Shown one piece after another: positions 1 through 12,700 of a stretch of 64,000 bases of DNA. The number at the start of each line of letters is the position of its first letter. Within the stretch, counting starts at the first letter, position 1. This DNA comes from Schistosoma haematobium (taxonomy: Eukaryota > Platyhelminthes > Trematoda > Strigeidida > Schistosomatidae). The notes beneath the pieces were generated by a model, which was not told the origin of the DNA, made no database searches, and saw only the letters and a program-made list of their open reading frames with translations. The translations under genes and the position numbers were made by a program. The DNA lies in assembly GCF_000699445.3 (NCBI RefSeq), contig NC_067202.1:3655429-3719428 (forward strand), written 5' to 3'.

Positions 1-305
1 TGATAATCAGTGACCAACAGTAGGTTCGTACGCCTTTGTTCCTTCATGGTCCTAGAGGTCATATGCACCATTCGTTTGGAATCAGGGTTTTCCATCTCCC
101 TTAGGTGGATCCTCTATATCCACCAACCGCGTTAAAGCGTCGGATATTCGCTTTTTGTTCTCTCACTTTTGTAAGCAACATACCTTCCGTGAGAAGGCAG
201 TGAATAGTACCTCCCTGACAGTGGTTGTATATGTATGGACATGTGAGAGTATTTCGAGAGGGAGAGCGGACTCTCTCTACCCGCGGCCATAACAAGGCAT
301 TTGGG
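1..305 (+). repeat. R1 repeat, copy a (cut by window start)
   Basis: Second half of an unclassified dispersed repeat seen about nine times here. Shared landmarks are 'ggtggatcctc...tccaccaac', 'ggatattcgctttt' and 'cgagagggagagcgg'. No convincing protein is encoded; an antisense frame of 64 codons is a shadow. Confidence 0.75.
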
Positions 306-639
306 TATATATATATACCGAGTTTTAGCTAGGGGCGAAAATGATTTTTTAATGAATTTTTCATTTTAATGGTCTATCAACTGATATAAGTTGGTATAAA
401 TTATAAGGCATTCACATTTTTAACATGATTGACAACCAGTCAAAATTAATGCAGATTCCTTACTAAAATGAATTGGAAGAGAAGAGTTGAAAGAATAGAA
501 TATTCTTTGAAGATGAAACTCAGTTTTATATTTTTACTGTAATGAGGTTTGTGATAAAGGCTGAATTTTATAGTTTATCCGATGGATTGATTTAAGTTAG
601 ACTGTGGTGTGCAATACTTATGCGGACAGATATAAGTAG

Positions 640-860
640 TATGTAGCAAGAACTGGGATCGAGCTTGAGACCTTCAGCTCTAGCGGCGTACGCTTAACTT
701 TAGAAGTACTGAGCCGACATCAGATGTTTTACATCACCACTTAGATATTTAAGGGTTAATTGCTCACCATGTAACCTGGAAGTCCTTGGTTCGATCTCCA
801 GTTGATCATAGGAGCGCACTATTGACGATCCCATACTAGGAGGAAACAGTTGTTTAGTTT
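640..860. repeat. Two SINE-like repeats head to head, with decayed hammerhead
   Basis: 640-725 is a minus-strand tRNA-like head (A-box and B-box remnants). 735-860 is a plus-strand head (ttggttcgatctcc) followed by hammerhead-like sequence in which the first core base has changed and the cleavage triplet is lost. Confidence 0.6.
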
Positions 861-1016
861 TATGATTTTAATGGTTAACTGAATACGATCAGTCATCTGT
901 TTTTGTTGAATAAATGCATTTAAAATGTTAGAGAAGATACATAGCTTTGCTGCTCAGTGAGATTTGATTTTATTGAACTGGGTGGTTTAATTATGAGCTT
1001 ACAAAGGGAATTTGGA

Positions 1017-1440
1017 TAACTTATTATTTATTTTTCGAACCATGAGCATTGGTACAGAAGATATATATGCAACATATAGGTTATCATTCAATATATATAG
1101 GCTGGGATACTGTCCGGTCGCAAAACTGAAGCAGGTAGTTTTCTTAGAGGGACCACTCCTCAAGTCTTTAACTGATAGATCTAACCCACTAAAGAATGGG
1201 ATACCGTAAAGAGATGTGGTCATATTGAAGCCGGTGACTAACAATAGGATCCTCTGTACCCACCAACTCGGTTTAAGCACCGGAAATACGCTTTTCGTTC
1301 TCTCGATTTTGTAAAATACACACTGGTCACCAGAAGGTAGTCAATAGGACTTTCCTGGTTGTTGCTACATATGCATACCCATAGGAGTGGATTTTGAGTT
1401 TACTTTGAGCGGATGTTTCCTATTCTTGGTTGTACCAAGG
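1017..1440 (+). repeat. R1 repeat, copy b
   Basis: Begins at the T-rich terminus (tattatttatttttc), followed by 'gagcattggtac', then the same landmarks as copies c, g and h. Somewhat shortened in the middle. Confidence 0.7.
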
Positions 1441-1649
1441 GGAAACGTAAGATCATACTTTAATTCATTATGATATTTATTCAGTTTAACATTCTTTTGT
1501 GTATTAATTTAGTATGATACTCGTTCAGTCCAGTATGTATACATAGCATTTTTTTAATTCAGTGAAAAATCTATATGTATTCCCACTATAATTCACAGTT
1601 AGTGTGTGGTATTCGTTGGTTAATTGTCAAATGTCAGTAAAATTTGTGT

Positions 1650-1800
1650 ATAAAAATGAATGGATTTCATGAGTCATCAACTGATCTAAATTAGGCAACC
1701 GTTGAACACCTGAAAGCACTGGATGACGTTTTCGTCCTAGTATCGGACTTTTCAACGACAGTACGCATTGGCATTCCGCACGCGGAAAATTAAGCCAAGG
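1650..1800 (-). repeat. Decayed hammerhead SINE-like repeat
   Basis: The reverse complement carries 'actaggacgaaaacgtc' and 'ccagtgctttcagg', the hammerhead and tail of the SINE-like family, with an insertion between the first core half and stem II. Non-functional. Confidence 0.55.
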
Positions 1801-1839
1801 ACGCTTAAAGTAAAGATCACTGAATAGTTCGGTCATTCC

Positions 1840-3480
1840 AGGTTTTTAATGAGGGTTAAACTTAAATCAGTTCATAACTTGATGAAATTCAACAATCTCT
1901 ACAACTTTTTACTGATGTTTATATTTTTATTGTATAATTATTAGACGACAGGACTATGGTGCTTCTATATTACCTGTATTATTTGCTTTTGTTGGATTTA
2001 TCATCTATTGTTGTACGTTTTATTATACCGTTCTCTGCCTGTTTATGACACGGTTGTATTTAAAGTATAAATTCTTATTTGGAGTATGCTGTGGTCTGAT
2101 AATTTATGCATAGAAAGTAATGAGTGTTTGAGATAAATATAATGAATGCCTGAAACAGAAGTAAAAGCTTGCTTATTGTGTTCACTTTTCTGGACTGGAG
2201 GTTAAGAGAGAAAATTAAACATACATATTGGTGGACCAATAGGAGTTGAGATTGGTTTGCATTTTGTTCAAGGTTAACCTTGTCCGTCGAAGCATATCGT
2301 TGTTCAAAGGTAAGCGCGCAATGAGATCACAGAATTCTTATTGATGGATCTCTTTTAGTTTATCGATAAACCTGTCAGTCATAAAAGCAAAGTGGATAAG
2401 TAAAAGCAGTAAGACTGAAGACTCAACAGAGCCCATCTGGACTTAATAGAGGCGATCCGGATACAACAGTAACAAACCTTTTTTTCATAGTAAAATTTAG
2501 TAAGTTATTCACTAGAATAATCATCATTGTAAGGTGATACCAGGAGGTAGTAAAAAAGAAACCCCCGAACTAGGTTTCGTGCTATTAAACACTCGTCAGC
2601 AAGGTGGACCTACAATCTTTAAGGAACTGATGCTCAATGACATATTCGGTCCCGTACAACTCAACTTCACAGTCAGAGACATTACCACTGAGCTATCTCG
2701 GCCGCGAGTGACTCCTAGTAAGAAGGACTAAGATGTATTTAAAATTGATTGTTCATAGAGTAGTAACCAATGTCATGTATATCAGGACCATCTTAGTGCT
2801 GATCAAATTTTATCGATCAAGTTGTAATGTAGCCAGATGTCAAAGGTGACTCGACATAGCGTGCACTATACTGAGATGTTAGGTAGTATTTGGCGGTAGT
2901 TGACCGGAAACCATGACACTGGTCACTACATAGTAATTAATCCATTTTAAATAATCACTATTATTACATAAACAAAATTTTATTCGTATTTACATTTATT
3001 TAAAAAAAGAAACAACTCGGTGGATTACATTATTCATAACTTGATTTTGGCTAAGGTACCACTGAAAACCTGGAAATATTGGGCAGCTTTTTCATTTAGG
3101 TATGTGACTGTTTAGATATGCGCACCCACTGGTTGACTTCATGGACATCGAGAGTGAAACACTTATCACTAATGAAGTTGACAGGTCATCGCATTATGTT
3201 ATGTACTGCACGAATTGATTAGCATTATACCCTTGGATGTTCGTAAAAGTGGCCTTGATAGTTGGGCATCTCTATGAAACTTCAAAACCTTGGCTTTGAC
3301 CTCTTGTAGGGCTATTGATGACCAATGTTAACAAGTTAAAACAAAACAGATGTCTAGCACCCTTTGATTTTACAATGATACCCTAACTGAGATCAATTCA
3401 TGGATAAATATAATCTATAAATAAAACCGTTTTCCACAGAACTCCTTCACCCAGATAATTTTTTTATTTTTAAGAAGACA
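1840..3480. other. Intronic sequence without a recognised gene
   Basis: AT-rich DNA downstream of the last DMXL exon seen. 2790-2950 and 3060-3200 hold very decayed relatives of the 11.6-kb and 51-kb repeats ('tcgacat', 'atgacactggtcac'). The 65-codon frame at 2534-2731 has no recognisable product. Confidence 0.5.
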
Positions 3481-3523
3481 ATTAATACTGAAAAAGAAAA
3501 TTTTTTACAAATTCAAAACTTAC

Positions 3524-3783
3524 ACGTTCCAGAAGACAAGAGAGAATGGAAGATTGGGCAAATATAAACCATTCCTCTGGACTGATAGATGACTGAGATA
3601 TTGCTGTTGTTTTTGTGGTGGTGGCGTCGGCGGCTTGTTCTGAAACTTTATTCTCTACACCATCGTACCTGGTTGTGTCAGATTTTAAGTCTGCTATCGC
3701 CGCAGCTTCAGCATGTGCTAAAAAACGTATATGTTGACTAGTTAACTTTGTGGGATTTGGTGGGCTACCAATTTTCAATGCAA
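3524..3783 (-). CDS. DMXL: DMXL exon 27 (last seen in window)
   Basis: 260 bp ending in a complete codon before a strong GTAAGT donor. Encodes LTSQHIRFLAHAEAAAIADL, an Ala/Thr-rich stretch, then SPEEWFIFAQSSILSCLLER. The family match is weak and the C-terminal WD repeats of DMXL are missing, so the gene continues to the left. If the donor were skipped the frame would stop at 3482. Confidence 0.65.
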
Positions 3784-6700
3784 CTGTACAAAAAAGGAGG
3801 CCAATGTATAAGTATGTGTATGTGTGTGCAATAAGAGGAAAATTGTTAATTGAACAGTGTTAGAGGTGTTGTTGTCGCTTAGCTCCTATATGGTTAACCT
3901 AAGAAGGACCTATTGTCTTTATGAACAACATAGAGAAGTGAACTACTAGAATTTCTTTACTGGTAACTTATAGTTTGTTCTGTTTGTAAGACAAGACAAA
4001 AGACAAGAAATTACAAAGTATTTATGTAATACATTATACATAGACTTCAATCTTACATTTAGATCTATCATTGTGTTCTTGACATCCGAACTGTCATCTG
4101 ATCCGGTCTCAAAGTGTTTTGTCAACGTCGTACGTTCAATGCACTGAAACCCTTCACTCCATCTGACAATTATAACAACCTCAGTGTCATGTTCCGCTAC
4201 GCACTACATAAAAACAATCTTATAAGTAGCGTCCATTACGTATTGACTTGAAATTTGATTCTTTGTTATTCATAATTATGTGACTTTTGCCTATATGTTT
4301 GGTTTCTCTATTAATCTGAACTTTGATATTCAATTTCTTAATCATTTTTCCTACCAGATGATAGATTTGATTGAATTTGATGTGATTATTTGTTGATGCT
4401 TGATTAAAGTGACTGAGCTTGCACCATTGTAATATGAAAAAATAGCTGTGATATATACATAAATATCGGTTGTTAGGCTGTGAGGGCAAACACCACCTTA
4501 TATACTTCGTTTTGAGTAAGCAAGTACAAGTTTTATGTACTCCAATTTGAGCAAGTGGTAATGAGCCACGCAGTCCATAGCTATATTCGTGTAAACCAAT
4601 GTAGTAGTGTTTATAGTTTTAAGCTTAATAACTAAAGAGTAATGTCATCCTACTGTTACTACTACCACTACTACTATTGGAGTCTCAAGTAATATCGGCG
4701 TTCGGATCATAGACAAACAGAAATACTATACAAAAAAGCAAATAAAGAGGAAGGGAAAGTAACTTTATGAAGAAATCACCTTCGATAGCTGCAGCTGCAT
4801 GGTCTCTAGCTCGTGTAACAGCTTTCTCTGGACTTCTTGATTTCGATCTGTCATGTTTAAGAGTAGAAGATGTCGGTCTAATTTAGCAAAGAAAAAAAAG
4901 CGAATGAATATGTTAAGATTTTTTGCATGAATTAACTTGTTTGATAAATCGACACAAAAGAATTATTTAGGTGTAATTGAAAAGAAATGAGCTAATGAAC
5001 ACACAGTTGGATCGTGAATCAGTGTCTTGTATCAAATAAATTATAGACAGTAATGACAAGCGAATCTATGTTAGCAAATCGGAGGTAATCGGTAAGAAAC
5101 CTTGGACCTACGTTTCATGCTAACAGGCAATCGTCAGTAAAATGTACCTGGAATGTTCAATTGACTAATGATCTTTGAAAGACAGTACTACTGAGTTATT
5201 CCGTCAGCAACTGGTCTCCTGTAGGACTGTAATATTTGCGCCATCTGATCACTGAGTACTGGTCAATTTTACGTGTCTAGTTCGTCATGTCGATTACTTT
5301 AACTAACATTAAAACACTGTACACGCAAAATCGAGTCATTTGGACTAGTGATCACACTGTAAATTGATCAAGATTACTCGACCAATAATAGGGAGAACTA
5401 AAGAAACATGATATTGGCTACTGTTCAGTTATCAATTCATTTAAACAAGTGCCATGTTGAAATTGAATTAATCTTTACAAGGCACCCAACTAACTAATAA
5501 TGTGATTATTAATTCATGTTAAGAAAGATTACACTGGATGTAAACAATAAAAGAAGTTAAGAGATAAAGAAAAACAGTTAACATGTAAACACCAATATCA
5601 TAGATTTTTATTTGATTAAACGGTGAGACTATAATTTATGGACGACTTTTGAGCTAAGCTAGGCTGACCTTGAGAGTGTCCACCTAATATCTATGACCAA
5701 ATGAGGGTTCTAAACCTGTTTGAGGAATTAGAATTATGTTTTACAGTTGATGACTAACGTTAGGAATTAGATTTCGGGTTTTCATCACGTACTGACATCG
5801 GTTATAATGCCAAAACTCTATTGGATGAGTGAATTTCGAGCCAATATCCAAGGCCTATTATCTCATATGTGATTGGTTTGTCCATAAATTATAGTCTCGC
5901 CGATAAAACTAGTTGAATAAAAGTTGATCACCTTATGAATTTAAAACACCGTTGTACAAATGAATTAGATATTATCTTTTAAAATTAACCAAGAATAAAA
6001 GGAAAACGATGGATTTCACCTCATTATCATTTGAAAATACAAAGGTATGGTAAAACTATCTGCGTACGCATGATTTTGGTAAAAATACTAAGGATTGAGA
6101 GTCAGTCAGTTACAACGTAGAAACAGGTACATATATGCATTGGTTCAAGTTAAGGATTGAAAACATTTATAAATAAGAAAAGTTGTAGTAAATTTGCACA
6201 ACAACACAACAAATATTTAAGAATGACTGATAAATGGTTTTATGTATATAATATTCAGGTGATATCACAGAATGTGAATAATAAAAGATGAAACGATCAG
6301 ATAGTTGAAGAGTATAACTTTTGAGGAATGTTTAGAACAATAAAAACGGAGTCAGGATAAATGGAGTGTTTTAAAGGAAATTAGAATATTGGGTTCTATT
6401 CTGACCCTAATCTCATTGATCCCGCTTCAGTCAGTCAGTCAGCTACAACATAGAACCAGGCACATATATGCATCGGGCCAAGTTGCCATACCTCATTAAC
6501 ACAACAAGATCAACACCGAATTCATAGAAGTAGCTAATTCAACTGTGGTAATATATAAAAGAAAGATTGCATATAAGGACATAGTACAGGAAGAAAGAAT
6601 TAGTTCGTAGAAAGAAAGGTATGAAGCGATTCTAATCTCATGGTTCAAGGGAAGACGGAGAGTGTATACACCTACGCTATGGTGATGGATCCTGAGCCAT

Positions 6701-9700
6701 GTCACACACAGTCTCCAACCATTGGATACGATAGTTACGCGGACTCCGACCAAGTAATCTGGATCTATCAACATGGATCAGACCAGAAGTTAGTGACTTC
6801 AAGCACTGAGGGCACCCATAACTTTCTTCCAACCGTCTCCTACACTAGTCAGCATTGCTCGTCGTGGTAATTGGTGTTCAGGCATACGTAACACGTGGCC
6901 CAACCATCTTAGTCGATGAAGATTCACAACGTCATCAACTGATTTAACATCATTCCCTAATACTATGCGTCTAACCTCACTATTACATACCCAGCGATCC
7001 CAGCAGATGTGAGTAATATTTCTAAGGCATCTATGGTCAAATACTAGTAGCTTACGTATATCTTCTACTCTTAATGGGCTGATCATACTTCCAAGATAAG
7101 TGAAGTTGTCAACGCGGTCGACCCCGCTTTTATATGTGTACATTGATAAGGATGCATACGATGTAACCGATAACGATATAATTACACTGAGTTCATATAA
7201 CAGTTTGCTACAATCTGTTATAATAATTCACGACACGATTGTAACTTCGATTCAGTGTTTCAATGCTTCAAGTGTACATTATGGGTCATTTTAAGAATAA
7301 TTTATCACAGAAAATTTTATTGACTTTTCAGTTTGTATATTTGTTGGATAGACTGGGTTGCGGTTTATAGACAAGTATGAACATTTCATTTCTACTTGAA
7401 GTTTATGCCGATAATATCGTTAAGAAGTACGATGAAAAGCTCCACGAACAAAACTATCCAGCTCAGAGAACAAAACTCCATCAAAATGAATTCATATTTT
7501 GTATTAGTTTAAGGTTTAAGTTATGAAACTATCTCATACTAATTATTTCACGAATTCATTCGTTCCGCTCGAATCGTACAGTCTATGTCTAACATTTTTT
7601 AATGTTACCGTTGATACCGTTACTACTTGTACGATCCTGATAATATCATCGCCCTATTTTACTATAGTGTATCAACTTGAACTGGTGCATATATGTATGT
7701 ATATCATGCTCCACGTTGCTCATGACTGACTGACATCAATCAGTAATAAGATGCCATATGAAAATTTTCATATATTCACCAGTGATTATTAAATATTCAC
7801 ACCAAATAGTGTTTTATATTACATAATAAAGTGTGGTTTATATATGCAACTATCAATAATCATTAAGTACAAATTTATACATTCGGTTTCAAATCCTACA
7901 CACACCTACATATACAGTTCATATAAGAAGTATTCATGCTAATTAACCCTTCAACAACATTTAACAAAAGTAAATGAAGATACTATTGAGTCGAACAGAG
8001 GATGGAACCATAATGCGGTCAGTTTACAGGAAGCCAACTTGGACTGGTCAATATTTAAATTTCCACAGATTTTGTCCATTGCAACACAAGCGAGCCTTGG
8101 TTAAGTGCCTTTTTAATAAGATTCAAAGAATATGCACCACAGATACGGTTGAAGAAGACGCAAAACTGATGACTGACCTACTTATATCTAATGGTTATCC
8201 ACTAAAGTTTATAAATAGGTGAAAGAGTCAGCAAACACCGAAACTGTTTATATCTCTTCACCATTTAGAGATGAATCTAATAGTATTGTTTTAAGACATA
8301 GACTAAAAGTAGCTATCAAGAAAACCTATTACGCTGCTAAACTGGTTGTGATAAATGAGGATAACCGATGTTTTAAAACTACTACTAAGTAGTCAATCGT
8401 TAGTTATGATCATCTACTGAAAAACCATGTATGTTTATTTATTTTTACAAATAAACATTGGTACAAGGAGGCACCAAATATACATGTGCCACATTTCGTC
8501 ATTCTTTTTGTGTGAGGAATGGGATACTACTCGGGCGTCAAACCTAAGCAGATGATGGACCACTCCTTGGACCTTTAACCGAGAGACTTAACCCACTAGG
8601 CGATAGGGTAATGTTAAGAGATATGGTCCTATGGAAGCCGGTGACCATCAGTAGGTTCATATGCCAGTTGTTCCCTCTGGATTTCGGAGCCCATGTACAT
8701 CAATGGTTTGAAATAAGGACGTTCCAAGTCCCCTAGGTGAATCATATATATCCACCAACCCGATTAAAGTGTCGGATATTCGCTTTTCGTCCTCTCAATT
8801 TCATAAACAACACCCCTACCATGAGAGGGTAGTGATTAGAACTGAGAAAGCATACGTAAAATTAGAGTGCTCTAATAAACAATCAACCAACCAACCACTG
8901 TTTTATTACCCAAACATGTAACAAGATAAGATTATCACATTATATATATATTTCGGAAATTTCTGTTAGCATCTCAAATACATCAGTGAAAATTGTTAGA
9001 TACATAGATAGATACTTTTTTCATTTAAACAAAATACTATTTACTTACGAAATTCGAATGAATTTTAATCGTTGCGTAATAATATCTATGTTTCTTTTAA
9101 AAATATATTTGAAAACAAGTAAATAGATCAACAAAGAATTGCGGACTATACACGTACAACACTATTATGGTAGATTTTAATTCATACTTTCAGAGAAGTG
9201 GAGTTTTTTTTCCTGGTGGCTCGGGATCTGAATCAGTGAGATCGTTTCTGGTTGCTATGGAGATATACTTATCGACTTAACTCGTGTTGGTGAATAACGG
9301 AATTAAATAAGTCAATTACGAAAATGGATGTTTGAATACGTATATTTTGTATACTCGTTGATCGGAACAGATAATCAGAGAGACGTAGCGAAGGAAGCGA
9401 AGAGGAAAGAACGAAACAACGCGCAATGGAGAAGGCATGTGAGCCAACACCATTTTATCAAGCGTTAATCAATATTTATAGTCACACAAAAATAAGCTAC
9501 AGACATATGATGAATAGGATAAGAAGTGTACACACATACGGTTACATAAATAGATTGGCCTGTCGGAAAGCCAGAATAAGGTATATGGGTTTAACATAGT
9601 AACTGACACTACAGTTGGGATAGGAAATTATAAATTTCGAGAAGTGAAAATCAAGCATGTTGGAATGGTAACAATCAAAGATAATGATGTGATTCGAACC

Positions 9701-12700
9701 CTAAAATCTACAAGTAATATTCGAGTTGTTTGGTATGTACTACTAACAAAAGCCACACAAGAAAACAGAGAGTTGTCCGGTGTTACGTGCTTTTTTCTTG
9801 ATAATCAGTCAATGATGTTGCCTATTTTTAAATTAAAGATGTAAATTATGCGTTATATGAACCGGATTCTACGTTGAATACGGCTGACAGATACTTTTAA
9901 CAATGGAAACAAAAGAATGATGCATAAAAATTCCTTCGTCAAAGTCTATAAAGATCCAGAAAACGCCTGGATACATATCCAATTGGCATGGAATAGATGC
10001 TTCTCAGGAACGCTTGGAACAGTGAAGGATTACGTGTCACATTTTGGTAGGATAATTACCTATATCGTTGTCGTATTTAGTATAAATGTCGTATTGGTAT
10101 AATTCTATATGTTTTTAGAGGACCAAGGTCACACGAAACCCTTTAAATACACTCGATAACCTGAACACAACTAACCTTGGAGTAAAGCTCATACCTTTCG
10201 CACCTTTTACTTATTGTTCAAGTCGAAGTAATTCGAAGTTTAAAGAAGCATTTAGGAAGTCAGTAATAAGAGTTGCAGAATTATCTCTTCTCAAAATGCA
10301 TTTAACATAATTCTCTCCAACCTCCGAAAAGAATTACTTTAAAAAAGTAAACTATACAACAACTTACCGTTTAGGTCGACTCGGTGGAACAGGCTTCCTT
10401 TCTGAAGTTATATTACTTGGTACATTACTACTGCTATTACTAGTAGTAGTAACAGTAGCAGTAGTAGTACCAGGTTGTGTTGGTGGTCGAAAAGGTTTAG
10501 CTCGATATGTTCCACCGAATACACGACTCCATGTTTTCCCATCTAATCGAGCACAAGCTAATCGATATAATGTGAATGTATCACGAGTATGCAATGCATA
10601 AACTAATAAACCGAAATAGGATGCAGCTAAAACTTGAGATAATAAACCAATAATTCGACGACGATCCACAGATTGAATACGTGTTACAGATGACGATGGC
10701 GATGATAAGTCACGATCTGATAGATTTTGTGTTGATGTGATACGAATAATTTGACTAGTACTTACACTATTACTTTGTAATTGAGGTTCAGTATAACTTT
10801 TTAAACATGTTAAACCTATATGAAAATACAATAGAGTGAAAAATAATCAGAAAAGCCGAAAAGTGAAACGGTTTAAGTATAATATGCTGACAACCTTGGA
10901 CAACTTACTAGCCGATCAGGAAACGTTACATAGTTACAAAACATGTTGGTTGCGTAACAGATGTTTTTATTGATTCCGGGAAATTTAAGAACCAAATATT
11001 GCCAACCTTCACGTTATCTATCACTGCACTTTTAAATTCGCGCAAAATACACGAGGTGTTCTCTTAACTGTGATTGGTTAACTCAAGGTTGGCAGTATGT
11101 GATAGTCTTGCCGAGAGAAACACGTAAAAACCGAACATTCACCCAATTAGTTGGCATTTACATAGAAAAAAGAACTTAAGTTATAAGCAATATAACTGAA
11201 CTAATAAATGGACGAGAAACTATTGAATATTGACTGTATTGTTTTAATCGTTTTATGAAACTTGCTCGATCGTTCTGATACTCAAAATTGAGTATGGGTA
11301 ATTTCAGTTGGTTAGTGCGTTTCTTCTTGAACGGATATCTCGATAGTTTCTACATTTAAATTTTGAACATATTCTAGATACTAGCTAGCATACTTATTCA
11401 ACAAGTTAGTAATTGCCTTCGTGGCTAAGTAGCTTAGTAGATAACACCTTGCCTGATACATGAAGTGATAAGTAGGGTACTAGATTTCAATTTTATTGTG
11501 TACATCAACTTTGGAATCCAAGTGGATCAAAATAACAGGTATCGTTTGATTCAGAGTGATTTGGAAAGGAAACTGACTTTATAATAATCTGTCGGGGAGC
11601 ACCAGTTCCCTCATGATTACAGGTACATCTTGATGATGAGTGCCGAATAGCACGAAATACGGGTCCAGAGTTTCCTGTTGACTACCTACAACCATCATCT
11701 TATCTCAACATAGTGTACGCAATGTCGTCACCTAGACTAGTGGCCACATTGCAACTTGGTCGATAGAATTCGATTTGCACTAAGAAGGACCTGACACACA
11801 TGACATTGCTCACCCACTACCTAGTGATCAATCAATTGTGAACAAGATAAGTTGTTGTATAAAGTGTTTCAATGATAATGTTTTAACTCGTGAAGCTGGA
11901 TAATGAAGACTTGAATCTTAAACGAATTAGTAATTTTTTCAAGTTATGCAGTTATATTTTGTTGATGAATGTTGAACTAGCACAAAACATATGTCAGGTA
12001 AAATTTCCTGTCGCCTACTCCCCTTTAACCAGAAAACATAAAAAAAAGAGAAAATTTTAAGAAATAGGGATAATTTTAGAGGAGGGTGAGACTAATATAC
12101 ACATTTGCATGGATGTGTCGCTCAATTTCGTGGATTAGTTGAAGTTAGACATTAACACGTAATATTACCATAAAAAGTGACTTACCTGGCCATTTAGACG
12201 GTTCTGTATTTGGTCTAAATATCTGACCAGATACACATAAACGATCAACTAAAACACAAGAAAACAGACAGAAATCAAAACCTATATTCAGCATGAGGTA
12301 AGTACAATCAAAAGTTGAAAGGCGACTACAATGTTAAATAAATAGAGTTATTTCCATCAGTGGGTCTATGATGAAGTTAAACAAAAACGGGAAAAGACGA
12401 CAGTCTTGAAGGACACCACTTGAGGTTGCAAAAGCAGATGACATCTCACCTTAAGTTCTGACTCGACTGGTAGTGTTCGAGTAAAGAGCCTTTACAAGGT
12501 TTATATGCTTCTCAGGTACGCCTTTCAATGAAAGACACTGCCGCACAATCTCGCGGTCTACGGAGTCAAATGCTGCCTTTGAGTCAAGAAAGACGACCAT
12601 TGTCGGACGCCGTGTTGGTAGATGCAGATCACTTGGTTGGAGTCCGCTTGACTATCGTAACCAATGGTTGGAGACTGTGTGACATGGCTCAGAATCGATC

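Noticed and set aside
4220..4489. 89-codon minus frame as a possible small gene or exon
   Set aside because: It does not fit the DMXL phase chain and shows no family features.
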